NCBI GenBank assembly: GCA_937901125.1
Contig: CALCGT010000050.1
Span: 1-26,554 of the forward strand
DNA from: an uncultured Clostridia bacterium
Lineage (GTDB): Bacteria; Bacillota; Clostridia; Lachnospirales; Anaerotignaceae
Direction: 5' to 3'
Length of the DNA stretch: 26,554 nt
The position numbers were made by a program, and so were the translations under genes. This document shows, piece by piece, positions 1-6,815 of this stretch; the first letter of the stretch is position 1, and the number at the start of each line of letters is the position of its first letter. The notes below the pieces were generated by a model. That model was not told the DNA's origin, did not search any database, and saw only the letters and a program-made list of their open reading frames with translations.

Positions 1-1
1 C

Positions 2-33
2 CAAACTGAGTAATTTTATCTTACATCAGTTTG
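2..33 (-). other. Weak inverted repeat downstream of the hypothetical gene
   Basis: Arms caaactga (2-9) and tcagtttg (26-33) pair perfectly over 8 bp around a 16-nt loop. It lies about 90 nt beyond the stop of the minus-strand gene ending at 121. It could be the base of a terminator, but any T-tract on the minus strand would fall outside the window, so its role cannot be judged. Confidence 0.25.
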
Positions 34-120
34 AAGGTTTACACAAACATTGGGACATTGCCTAAAAACTTTTTTTCATATTCATTTTACCCCCTTATTA
101 TTGCGAAAATCTATACTCTA

Positions 121-684
121 TTATGATTCAAAAGGATTATTTGCAACCTTCATATTCCATGTATCATCTCCCCTACCAACTGTAAGATAATACGTTGCGC
201 CGATTAAACACGTTGAGTCTTTATCTACAGCTTTCCAAGAAGAAGGAGGCGTAAAACTCCAGTTCGAAGATGTCGGATAATAATAGTCTGATTCATTTTG
301 ATAACCACCGACATAAAAACCTTCACTTGTATAGTGAACATAATGATCTCTAACAGAAACTCCACTAGATGTGCGTGTATGATATCCTGATACTTCATCT
401 AAATGTATATGAGTTTTATCCTTTACTATTGAAGTTGTATAGGTCACTTCTAAGTATGCGTAAATAGCACCAGAAAAATCCCAACCATCTTCCCAAGGAC
501 TACCGCCACCTCTTGCGAGAGTTGGATTTTTAATACCTTCTACCATTTTCTCAATTTTTTCACTATCTTCTTCTGTATCAGGACTAATAACCAATGTTTC
601 AGATACAAATTGCTCTGCCACTGCATCTGCCTCACTTAACTCTTGTGCTTCTGTATTATTTAATTTTTCTACTCTTTTAAACAT
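121..684 (-). CDS. Hypothetical protein, possibly 5'-truncated secreted protein
   Basis: I do not recognise this protein. From the ATG at 684 it has 187 residues. The first third is rich in Glu, Asp and Thr. The C-terminal part is rich in Tyr, Ser, Thr and Trp, typical of extracellular beta-rich domains, but no signal peptide or membrane segment is present. The frame stays open further upstream, and residues encoded there (two Asn-Ala-Asp segments) look protein-like. However, a consensus-like promoter at 793-821 and the cold-shock gene's terminator at 902-923 lie inside that extension, so it cannot all be coding. The chosen ATG has only a weak GGAA upstream. The gene may be a secreted-protein gene that lost its signal-peptide exon-equivalent 5' end, or a cytosolic protein with an unusual start. 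The AT-rich composition differs from the neighbours. Confidence 0.5.
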   Translation of the reverse strand: MFKRVEKLNNTEAQELSEADAVAEQFVSETLVISPDTEEDSEKIEKMVEGIKNPTLARGGGSPWEDGWDFSGAIYAYLEVTYTTSIVKDKTHIHLDEVSGYHTRTSSGVSVRDHYVHYTSEGFYVGGYQNESDYYYPTSSNWSFTPPSSWKAVDKDSTCLIGATYYLTVGRGDDTWNMKVANNPFES

Positions 685-749
685 CAGATTTCCACTTGAA
701 TCTTTGGTATAATCCGCATTTCTAATAAATTCTTGTCGAAAATCCGCAT
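684..749 (-). CDS. Possible 21-codon upstream ORF
   Basis: On the minus strand an ATG at 749 opens 21 sense codons whose TGA stop shares one base with the ATG of the hypothetical gene at 684 (TGATG). It lies just downstream of the promoter at 793-821 and spans the two direct repeats. There is no convincing Shine-Dalgarno sequence. It could be a coupled leader ORF, a remnant of the original reading frame after damage, or chance. Confidence 0.15.
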   Translation of the reverse strand: MRIFDKNLLEMRIIPKIQVEI

Positions 750-792
750 TTCTTTTACTATGTGTCCTTTTCTGATACACATTATATATACT

Positions 793-821
793 ATAGTAAT
801 ATAATGACAGAAAATAGTCAA
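793..821 (-). promoter_or_regulatory. Sigma-A-like promoter for the hypothetical gene
   Basis: On the minus strand TTGACT (816-821) and TACTAT (793-798) are separated by exactly 17 bp. A TATAAT also occurs just downstream (781-786). Transcription would start near 786, about 100 nt before the ATG at 684. Confidence 0.55.
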
Positions 822-901
822 CTTTATTTTCCAAATATTTCACAAATCCACATCCAAAAAAACCGCAAAACCCGCCGAAAAAACGTAAAAAAATAAAAGA
901 A

Positions 902-923
902 AGACTCCCCAAACGGAGAGTCT
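902..923 (-). terminator. Intrinsic terminator of the cold-shock gene
   Basis: Arms agactcccc (902-910) and ggagagtct (915-923) form a 9-bp stem with one wobble pair and a 4-nt loop. On the minus strand it is followed by a T-rich run (T-tracts between 887 and 901). It sits 74 nt after the stop codon at 997. Confidence 0.85.
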
Positions 924-996
924 CTTTTTGCATAACCAAAATCAAAAGTATATATCTGAATGCTTTCGCATTACGGGCTATAAAAATTAAAATCGA

Positions 997-1197
997 TTAA
1001 GCACGTGTTACATTTGCAGCCTGAGGGCCTTTAGCACCCTGAACAACTTCGAATTCTACTTCCTGGCCTTCTTCCAGTGTTTTGTAGCCTTCAGCCTGAA
1101 TTGCGGAGAAATGTACGAATACATCGTCTTCACCAGGTACGGAGATGAAACCAAAACCTTTTTCTGCGTTAAACCATTTTACTGTACCTTTTTTCAT
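997..1197 (-). CDS. cspA: Cold-shock protein, CspA family
   Basis: This 66-residue protein is a single cold-shock domain of full family length. It binds single-stranded RNA and DNA and acts as an RNA chaperone in the cytoplasm. The RNP1 motif KGFGFI (residues 13-18) and RNP2 motif VFVHF (26-30) are intact, as is the N-terminal GTVKWFN strand. A strong AGGAGG at 1208-1213 precedes the ATG. It is monocistronic, with its own promoter (1245-1273) and terminator (902-923). The family is certain; whether it is the cold-inducible paralogue or a constitutive one cannot be told. The 5' leader is only about 40 nt, too short for the long cold-responsive leader known from E. coli cspA. Confidence 0.95.
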   Translation of the reverse strand: MKKGTVKWFNAEKGFGFISVPGEDDVFVHFSAIQAEGYKTLEEGQEVEFEVVQGAKGPQAANVTRA

Positions 1198-1244
1198 TCT
1201 TTAAAATCCTCCTACATAGATAGATAAAAATTTGTTACAGACTG

Positions 1245-1273
1245 ATACTAACATATATTTCCGCAAGTGTCAA
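1245..1273 (-). promoter_or_regulatory. Promoter of the cold-shock gene
   Basis: On the minus strand a perfect TTGACA (1268-1273) is followed after 17 bp by TAGTAT (1245-1250). The predicted transcript starts near 1238, about 40 nt upstream of the ATG. Confidence 0.8.
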
Positions 1274-1360
1274 TCAGATTTCTAGCGTCCCGCTTGGGAT
1301 TCGCACGACAATACCCACGGATTTTCGCCCTTTGGAAGGAGGGCAATCTACAGGCTTTTC

Positions 1361-1828
1361 TTATGCAATGCCGTAATTTTCATCCTCCAGCAGATCCCCG
1401 CTCTGGATGGCTGCCCGGGCCAGCTGGTCGCATCTTTCATTCTCCGGGTTATCCGCATGCCCTTTCACCCAGAGAAAGGAGACCTGATGCTTCTGCAATA
1501 AAACCAACAGCCGTTCCCACAGGTCAACATTGGATGCCTTTTCCTTTTTATTCCGCATCCAGCCGTTTTGTTTCCATTTCACGACCCATCCCTTTTCAAT
1601 GGCATCCACCACATATTTGGAATCGCTGTAAAGATTGACCTTGCAGGGTTCTTTCAATGCTTCCAGCCCCTTAATGACTGCCAGCACCTCCATGCGGTTA
1701 TTGGTAGTTAGCCTATAGCCGAAGGAAAGCTCTTTTCTGGCTGTGCCGTACAACAGCACCACGCCATAGCCCCCTGCGCCAGGGTTACCGGAACAGGCAC
1801 CGTCCGTATAGATCGTCACTGTTTTCAT
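1361..1828 (-). CDS. rnhA: Ribonuclease HI
   Basis: RNase HI cleaves the RNA strand of RNA-DNA hybrids, for example replication primers and R-loops. The 155-residue protein matches the usual single-domain length. The catalytic acidic residues can be placed: D9 in the IYTDGACSGNPG opening, E47 in the NNRMEV motif, D69 in YSDSKYV, and D134 near the C-terminus. H124 lies in the KGHADNPENERCD loop. The basic, Trp-rich handle region (residues about 80-97) is present. The start codon overlaps the ispD stop by four bases (ATGA), so translation is probably coupled. It is the last gene of the carD-yacL-ispD group. I see no strong terminator between its end and the cold-shock promoter. Confidence 0.95.
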   Translation of the reverse strand: MKTVTIYTDGACSGNPGAGGYGVVLLYGTARKELSFGYRLTTNNRMEVLAVIKGLEALKEPCKVNLYSDSKYVVDAIEKGWVVKWKQNGWMRNKKEKASNVDLWERLLVLLQKHQVSFLWVKGHADNPENERCDQLARAAIQSGDLLEDENYGIA

Positions 1829-2520
1829 GGGGTATCCTCCTTTAAAAATACTTTGCCAATGAGCATATCTTCCTTTGTCGTGATTTTGATATTGCGATAG
1901 CTGCCCATGATAACCTTCACAGGATAGCCGCTATGCTCCGCCAAAGAAGCATCATCTGTACCAATAAAACCATCTGCTTTGGCTGCTTCGTATGCCTGTA
2001 AGATCAAGTCTTTCCGAAAGGTCTGAGGGGTCTGTATCTGCCAAAGGGTACTTCTGTCGGGGGTGGCAACGGCAATGTTTTCTGCATTGCAAACCTTAAT
2101 AGTATCCTTTGCCGGCACACCTGCCACGCAGCCTCCCATTTCCAGGGCAACTGCAATGGAACACTCTAAGATCTCTTCTGTTACAAAGGGGCGCACTCCA
2201 TCATGGATGAGGACAATCTCCGTATCTTCACTGACCTGTTCCAACCCATTATAAACGGAATCCTGCCTTTCCTTCCCGCCTTCTATAATGGAAACCACCT
2301 TTTTCCAGCCGTATTCCTGCACCATATCCCCCACATCCTGCAGAGAATCCACTCCTGTCACCAAAATGATATCCCGAATGGCTGCCGCCTGTTCGAATTT
2401 TTCCACCGTATGGGCCAGAATTTCCTTTCCACCAAGGGGCAAAAACTGCTTGCTGATCTCTGTCCCCATGCGCTTGCCCTTTCCCGCTGCCACGATCACA
2501 GCTGTGCTGATGGTTTTCAT
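1825..2520 (-). CDS. ispD: 2-C-methyl-D-erythritol 4-phosphate cytidylyltransferase
   Basis: This enzyme joins CTP and methylerythritol phosphate to give CDP-methylerythritol, the third step of the non-mevalonate isoprenoid pathway. The 231-residue product has the nucleotide-binding opening AAGKGKRMG (residues 11-19), then KQFLPLGGK, GGKERQDSV (about 91-99) and HDGVRPF (106-112), all typical of IspD. An in-frame ATG lies at 2538, but the ATG at 2520 is chosen because GGCGGGAG stands six bases before it. It follows yacL and overlaps rnhA by four bases. IspF, often fused or adjacent to IspD, is not here. Confidence 0.95.
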   Translation of the reverse strand: MKTISTAVIVAAGKGKRMGTEISKQFLPLGGKEILAHTVEKFEQAAAIRDIILVTGVDSLQDVGDMVQEYGWKKVVSIIEGGKERQDSVYNGLEQVSEDTEIVLIHDGVRPFVTEEILECSIAVALEMGGCVAGVPAKDTIKVCNAENIAVATPDRSTLWQIQTPQTFRKDLILQAYEAAKADGFIGTDDASLAEHSGYPVKVIMGSYRNIKITTKEDMLIGKVFLKEDTP

Positions 2521-2586
2521 ACTTCTCCCGCCTTTCATAGAAAAAGGGCCTGAGGATTTCCCCGAAGCCCTTCATCAAACTTTTCT

Positions 2587-3663
2587 TTACGCCGCAGCGA
2601 TGATTTTTGTAAAGATCATACGACCTGCTGCTGTTTGCAGCACGCTAGTAACGATGACCGTTTTCGTTTCACCAATATGTTTGCTGCCGCCCTCTATGAC
2701 GATCATCGTACCGTCGTTCAGGTAGGCAACACCCTGTCCTGCTTCTCTGCCGGCTTTGATAATGGTCACCTTCATTTCTTCCCCAGGCAGCACCACAGGC
2801 TTGATGGCATTTGCCAGCTCATTGATATTCAGCACGCGAACGCCCTGAAATTCCGCTACTTTATTCAAGTTGAAATCATTCGTTACAACAAAAGCATCCA
2901 TACTGTCTGCCATTTTCAGCAGCATGGAATCCACTTCCATCGGCTGTGTCGTTGTAAATTCCTTAATTTCCACAGGGACTGCCAGCTGTTTCTGAATCTC
3001 GTTGAGAATATCCAGACCACGGCGGCCTCTCTGTCGTTTCAGGCTGTCTGCAGAATCGGCGATATGCCGCAGCTCTTCCAGCACAAAATCGGGAATGACG
3101 ATCTTTCCTTCGATGAAGCCCGTCTGCAGCAGGTCAAGAATACGACCATCGATAATCACGCTGGTATCCAAAATCTTTGGTCTGCCATAAATGGAATCCT
3201 CTGTGGTACTGGGGGGCGTTGTCATCAGCACTTCTTTAAGAGAGCGTACATTGACGTCATCCTTTTTCCGCCTTGCCACACGAATCCCCAGAATACCGAA
3301 AACAACATTCAGCAGAACAACAATAAAGGTCCCCAAAGCACCAAATCCGTTAAAGGCAAGGCCGATCAGATTCGCCAAAACCAGACCGACAAAGCAGCCA
3401 ATTACGGAAAGAGCCAGTTCCTTTAGGTTCATCTTTGACAAACGATCCTCCGTTTGAGAAATTCTTTTCATAAGCAGTTCCGACAGTGGCGAAGAAAAAA
3501 TAAAATAAAAAATGAATCCGACGATCACCGATATGGCTGTAGGCACATAAACAGGCAATTTTGTTTGAAGATTGAATAAGTCCATGAAAAGCACAACATG
3601 CATCAATGCATAGGTAGCCGCTGTCACGATCAAACTCATGATCAATTCCAATGATCTTTTCAT
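2587..3663 (-). CDS. yacL: PIN/TRAM domain membrane protein, YacL family
   Basis: This 358-residue protein has four predicted membrane segments (residues about 5-26, 38-58, 84-104 and 107-130). A cytoplasmic PIN domain (about 162-285) follows, then a C-terminal TRAM-type domain (about 295-358). PIN acidic residues D166, E197, D256 and D263 fit a metal-dependent nuclease fold. The B. subtilis relative is YacL, whose substrate is not firmly established; TRAM domains bind RNA. The start at 3663 is set by an AAGGAGGTGA site just upstream; an earlier in-frame ATG at 3699 lacks one. Placement between carD and ispD matches the conserved order in many Firmicutes. Confidence 0.9.
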   Translation of the reverse strand: MKRSLELIMSLIVTAATYALMHVVLFMDLFNLQTKLPVYVPTAISVIVGFIFYFIFSSPLSELLMKRISQTEDRLSKMNLKELALSVIGCFVGLVLANLIGLAFNGFGALGTFIVVLLNVVFGILGIRVARRKKDDVNVRSLKEVLMTTPPSTTEDSIYGRPKILDTSVIIDGRILDLLQTGFIEGKIVIPDFVLEELRHIADSADSLKRQRGRRGLDILNEIQKQLAVPVEIKEFTTTQPMEVDSMLLKMADSMDAFVVTNDFNLNKVAEFQGVRVLNINELANAIKPVVLPGEEMKVTIIKAGREAGQGVAYLNDGTMIVIEGGSKHIGETKTVIVTSVLQTAAGRMIFTKIIAAA

Positions 3664-3744
3664 CCGTTTCACCTCCTTTTTGTGTATAGATTTGGGCAAA
3701 ACAGAGAAATGGATAGATTCCCCTTACTTTACCATAGTAAAATT

Positions 3745-4203
3745 CTATCCTATTTTCATCCATTTGGCAAGCAGTTCTTCTGCCTCGTTCCCGTTAATTT
3801 CGTATACAGAAATGATCTCACTCAAAACGATCTGCCACGCCATAGCCAGCAGACGGTTTTCTACAACAGAAAGCTTCTTTTTTTCATTTTTCTCCAATAA
3901 GAGCTTTACCACCTCCGCTGCCTGCTCCAACTTCCCCGATCTCAACCGCTGGATATTTTCTTTGTATCTCTGATTCCAGTTTTCTCCTCCAACTGCTCCA
4001 CGGTTCTCCATCCCCCGCAGGAGTCCTTCAATCTCTTCCCGCTGCAGCAGCGGACGCAGGCCGATCCGCTCTGCATTGGTTAAAGGGATTCGAATACGCA
4101 CATCCCCATAAGGAATGTGGATGATATAATATCCTTCCTCTATCCTTTCAATGACCCCTACCCCGTGCATGGGATAGATGATCTTTTGCCCCTGTTCAAA
4201 CAT
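3745..4203 (-). CDS. carD: CarD-family transcriptional regulator
   Basis: CarD/CdnL proteins bind the RNA polymerase beta subunit and stabilise open complexes at promoters, including rRNA promoters in the mycobacterial case. The 152-residue protein starts with the typical polymerase-interaction Tudor-like domain (residues about 1-55, opening FEQGQKIIYPMHGVGVI). A helical DNA-binding C-terminal part follows (about 60-152). The ATG at 4203 is preceded by GGAAAGGAGGG at good spacing; the upstream in-frame ATG at 4233 is not. It heads the carD-yacL-ispD-rnhA group. No convincing promoter was found for it in the 205-bp gap shared with the divergent degV-type gene. Confidence 0.9.
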   Translation of the reverse strand: MFEQGQKIIYPMHGVGVIERIEEGYYIIHIPYGDVRIRIPLTNAERIGLRPLLQREEIEGLLRGMENRGAVGGENWNQRYKENIQRLRSGKLEQAAEVVKLLLEKNEKKKLSVVENRLLAMAWQIVLSEIISVYEINGNEAEELLAKWMKIG

Positions 4204-4311
4204 AGAATCCCTCCTTTCCCAGATTTTTCCCAATTTTTGAAGAAAATATTCAAATCTGGTATAAGGATGATGGATGGTAGTATTTTAAACTATATAATCC
4301 ATTCCGATAGG

Positions 4312-4340
4312 TTGAAATTTTTAGTTTTATTTGCTATATT
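4312..4340 (+). promoter_or_regulatory. Promoter of the DegV-family gene
   Basis: TTGAAA (4312-4317) and TATATT (4335-4340) are separated by 17 bp in a very AT-rich stretch. The start would be near 4347, giving a leader of about 60 nt. Confidence 0.7.
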
Positions 4341-4408
4341 ATTTGGTAAGATAATGAAATATTTTTCTGCGGAGAAAAACCAATGCAAAAAAGTAAGGAG
4401 AGGATACA

Positions 4409-5299
4409 ATGGCAGACTATCAGATTTTTAGTGATGGTGCTTGTGATATCGGCTTTGAAAAAGCAAAGGAATTGGGCATCCAGCTGATTCCCTTTTATGT
4501 TTCCATCGACCATGAAAACTACCATAAAGAAATTTTAGAAATCTCTTTAGATACGTATTATCGCTATATGACTGAGGAAAAGGGCTACCCCAAGACCTCC
4601 CTTCCCTCTATCCAAGATTATATCGATGCTTTTCGCCCTGCTCTGGAAGCAGGGAAGGACATCCTCTGTATCACCATGACACGCACGCTGACTGCTTCTA
4701 TGGAATCCGCCATGACAGCCAGATTCATGCTGGAAGAAGAATTTCCTAACGCAGCAATTCATGTTATCAATTCCTGGCTGGCAACAGGCGCCCAGGCATT
4801 GCTGCTGATGGAAATGGCCCGCATGCAGAAAAATGGCAAATCTCTGGAAGATGTGATTTTCTATGCGGAAAAAGCAAAGGGCGATGCCCGCATTAACTTT
4901 ATGGTAGGTGATCTGAGCTATTTGGAAATCGGCGGTCGTTTGGGCAAAGTAGCCACCCTTTCCGGCAGTCTATTGAAGATCAAACCCATTATCATCCTGA
5001 AAGGCGGCGAGATCGGCGTTGGCGGTGTTTGCCGCAGCAGAAAGAAAGGGCTTTCTCAGATTGTGGATGTGACTGTAAAACACTTTAAAGAAAGCGGCGA
5101 AAACCCTGCTGATTATATTGCCACAGCCGGCACGACAAATATTTGGGACGATATGGCAGACTTTGAAGCAATGCTCAAGGATAAAGTGAAGATGAACTAT
5201 CTGTCCCCCTTCCAGATCGGCGCTACCATTGCAACACACACTGGCCCCGGTACAACGGGCGTTTGCTTTGTAAAAAAATATGAATGCTATGGTTTCTGA
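4409..5299 (+). CDS. DegV family fatty-acid-binding protein
   Basis: DegV proteins (FakB in Staphylococcus aureus) bind a fatty acid so that a FakA-type kinase can phosphorylate it for phospholipid synthesis. The 296-residue product covers the full family length. It shows the N-terminal SDGACDI segment, the ITMTRTLTAS loop in the middle (about 90-99) and the C-terminal HTGPGTTG loop (about 279-286), all in the lipid-binding site. AAGGAGAGG precedes the ATG at normal spacing. No fakA homologue lies nearby, so the kinase must be elsewhere. The gene is monocistronic, with its own promoter and a terminator at 5315-5338. Which fatty acid it prefers cannot be read from the sequence. Confidence 0.93.
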   Translation: MADYQIFSDGACDIGFEKAKELGIQLIPFYVSIDHENYHKEILEISLDTYYRYMTEEKGYPKTSLPSIQDYIDAFRPALEAGKDILCITMTRTLTASMESAMTARFMLEEEFPNAAIHVINSWLATGAQALLLMEMARMQKNGKSLEDVIFYAEKAKGDARINFMVGDLSYLEIGGRLGKVATLSGSLLKIKPIIILKGGEIGVGGVCRSRKKGLSQIVDVTVKHFKESGENPADYIATAGTTNIWDDMADFEAMLKDKVKMNYLSPFQIGATIATHTGPGTTGVCFVKKYECYGF

Positions 5300-5314
5300 T
5301 ATGCAAAAATAAAG

Positions 5315-5338
5315 CCCTCTGACTTTTCCGTCGGAGGG
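5315..5338. terminator. Bidirectional intrinsic terminator after degV-type gene
   Basis: Arms ccctctgac (5315-5323) and gtcggaggg (5330-5338) make a 9-bp stem with one wobble pair and a 6-nt loop. A T-run follows on the plus strand (5342-5347). On the minus strand an AT-rich run follows as well, giving backup termination for alr. Confidence 0.88.
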
Positions 5339-5362
5339 TCATTTTTTGCATATCAGAAAAAA

Positions 5363-5381
5363 GGAGCGACAATGTCGCTCC
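5363..5381 (-). terminator. Intrinsic terminator of alanine racemase gene
   Basis: A perfect 8-bp stem, ggagcgac (5363-5370) with gtcgctcc (5374-5381) and a 3-nt loop, is followed on the minus strand by six T. It begins 17 nt after the alr stop codon. Confidence 0.9.
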
Positions 5382-5397
5382 TTGATTTTTGCATATC

Positions 5398-6591
5398 TTA
5401 TTTGTACTGATGCAGAACGTGGTCAACAACGCCAACGATTTCGCCGTTTTCTTTATAAACACGAGGAACACGTTTTGTGATTACGCAGGGCAGTTCATAG
5501 TTGATTGTGCCCAGAATTGCTGCCAGATCATCGAATGTAACGTGTTTGTCACCATCTGTACCTACAACGATAACTTCATCGCCCATTTTTACGCCGGGGA
5601 TATCTGTAACGTCGATCATCAGCTGGTCCATGCAGACACGGCCAACAACGGGAGCATACTGACCTTTTACGATCATATTTGCTTTGTTGGACAGTGCTCT
5701 GTTGTAACCATCCGCATAGCCAATAGGTACGGTTGCGATGATTCTTTCTGCTTCTGCTGTGTATGTTCTGCCGTAGGACAGCTGAGAACCAGCGGGAACT
5801 TTCTTAACCAGACCGATAGTAGATTTTACTGTCATCAGAGGTTTCAGATCGATCATGCCTTCACATTCGCCGGAAGGAAGCATACCATATGTAATGATAC
5901 CGGAACGACACATATCGATATGTCTTTCAGGATAAGCGATGGTTGTTGCGCTGTTTGCACAGTGACGGATACCAACGTTTACGCCTGCATCCTGCAGTGC
6001 TTTTACTATTCTGTCGAAACGATCAAACTGCATTTTTGTGAAGTCGGGATGATCGCCTGTGTAGGAGTCAGCTACTGCATGGTGTGTGAAGATACCTGTG
6101 ATCTTTACGTTAGGCATTTTGCTTACTTCAATGATATCTTTCAGGGACTGTTCAAAGTCTGCGTCGTCTGTCTGGAAGCCAACACGTGTCATACCTGTAT
6201 CCAGTTTGATGTGACCTTCTACAACAACGTTTGCCGCTGCCGCTGCTTCCTGCAGGCTTCTTGCGTGTTCGATACCAACGATTGCATTTGTGATGCTCTT
6301 CTGGCACAGAATTTCAACGCAGCTTGCGGGTGTGTAGCCCAGAACCAGAATGGGTTTTGTGATACCTTCGTTTCTCAGGCTTATACCTTCTTCGATATTG
6401 GAAACACCAAACCAGTCGAAGCCCCCAGCCTGCAGTTTGCGTGCTACAAAGCCATCGCCATGACCGTAGGCGTCAGCTTTTACGATACCCATAACTTTGT
6501 GTTCGGGAGCCATTTTAGATTTGATGCTTTTAATGTTGTAATCCAGTGCATCCAGATCGATTTCTGCCCATGTTCTTTTGATAAAATCCAT
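5398..6591 (-). CDS. alr: Alanine racemase
   Basis: This PLP enzyme interconverts L- and D-alanine, supplying D-alanine for peptidoglycan. The 397-residue protein has the PLP lysine K38 in the motif VKADAYGHG. The catalytic tyrosine Y273 lies in SYGRTYTA, and the MDQ motif at 321-323 is present. The N-terminal barrel and C-terminal beta domain are complete. AAGGAAG precedes the ATG. It is probably monocistronic: a 17-bp-spaced promoter lies at 6729-6757 and an own terminator at 5363-5381. The leader is about 130 nt and contains a small hairpin (6679-6696). The next upstream gene on the same strand ends at 6816. Confidence 0.96.
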   Translation of the reverse strand: MDFIKRTWAEIDLDALDYNIKSIKSKMAPEHKVMGIVKADAYGHGDGFVARKLQAGGFDWFGVSNIEEGISLRNEGITKPILVLGYTPASCVEILCQKSITNAIVGIEHARSLQEAAAAANVVVEGHIKLDTGMTRVGFQTDDADFEQSLKDIIEVSKMPNVKITGIFTHHAVADSYTGDHPDFTKMQFDRFDRIVKALQDAGVNVGIRHCANSATTIAYPERHIDMCRSGIITYGMLPSGECEGMIDLKPLMTVKSTIGLVKKVPAGSQLSYGRTYTAEAERIIATVPIGYADGYNRALSNKANMIVKGQYAPVVGRVCMDQLMIDVTDIPGVKMGDEVIVVGTDGDKHVTFDDLAAILGTINYELPCVITKRVPRVYKENGEIVGVVDHVLHQYK

Positions 6592-6678
6592 AAATTCCGC
6601 TTCCTTTCCAAGAAAAAATGGTTACTTTTCCCAGTATTTTTTCATTACCAAGGGAAATTTACTGCGATTCTTCCCAGA

Positions 6679-6696
6679 AAAACGCTCCTGCGTTTT
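6679..6696 (-). other. Small hairpin in the alr leader
   Basis: Arms aaaacgc (6679-6685) and gcgtttt (6690-6696) pair perfectly over 7 bp with a 4-nt loop. It lies about 25-40 nt into the predicted alr transcript, far upstream of the ribosome site. No T-run suitable for termination follows beyond the stem's own. Confidence 0.4.
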
Positions 6697-6728
6697 CCAA
6701 CATTGGCAATTATTTAACACTTGTATTT

Positions 6729-6757
6729 AATATAGCACAATACAATCGATTTGACAA
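6729..6757 (-). promoter_or_regulatory. Promoter of alr
   Basis: On the minus strand TTGTCA (6752-6757) and TATATT (6729-6734) are separated by 17 bp. The start would be near 6722. Confidence 0.75.
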
Positions 6758-6758
6758 T

Positions 6759-6787
6759 ATCTGATGAAAAATATTTCATTCTCAGAT
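6759..6787. promoter_or_regulatory. Imperfect palindrome abutting the alr -35 box
   Basis: Paired arms are atctg (6759-6763) with cagat (6783-6787) and atgaaa (6764-6769) with tttcat (6774-6779), with a 3-nt bulge. The palindrome begins two bases upstream of the alr -35 box. It also lies 29 nt or more beyond the stop of the upstream reductase gene. It could be a protein-binding site or a weak 3'-end hairpin; no T-run follows it on the minus strand. Confidence 0.4.
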
Positions 6788-6815
6788 GAAAAAAATACAA
6801 TATTCACAAACCTTG

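Larger units (their letters stand above)
685..996. other. Intergenic region between hypothetical gene and cold-shock gene
   Basis: This 312-bp AT-rich stretch holds the cold-shock terminator (902-923), a promoter for the hypothetical gene (793-821), a 13-bp direct repeat aatccgcatttct at 711-723 and 741-753, and a small hairpin aatgc-tttc-gcatt at 959-972. On the minus strand that hairpin reads as a stem capped by a GAAA tetraloop, inside the 3' UTR of the cold-shock gene. I see no RNA gene here. Confidence 0.6.
5298..5397. repeat. Three copies of a 13-bp motif around two terminators
   Basis: The motif atttttgcatatc occurs exactly at 5385-5397, exactly but inverted at 5298-5310, and with one extra T at 5341-5354. 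The first and second copies flank the degV-side terminator; the second and third flank the alr-side terminator. The inverted copy can extend the stem of the first terminator in either transcript. Confidence 0.8.

Noticed and set aside
1323..1352. Terminator after rnhA
   Set aside because: There is a five-base stem (gccct/agggc), but no T-run follows on the minus strand.
4261..4300. A promoter for carD in the divergent gap
   Set aside because: Several AT-rich -10-like words exist on the minus strand, but none has an acceptable -35 at 16-18 bp.
5389..6717. A 442-codon plus-strand open frame opposite alr
   Set aside because: It is antisense to alanine racemase with all active-site residues in place, and its product is very Cys-rich with no recognisable domain.
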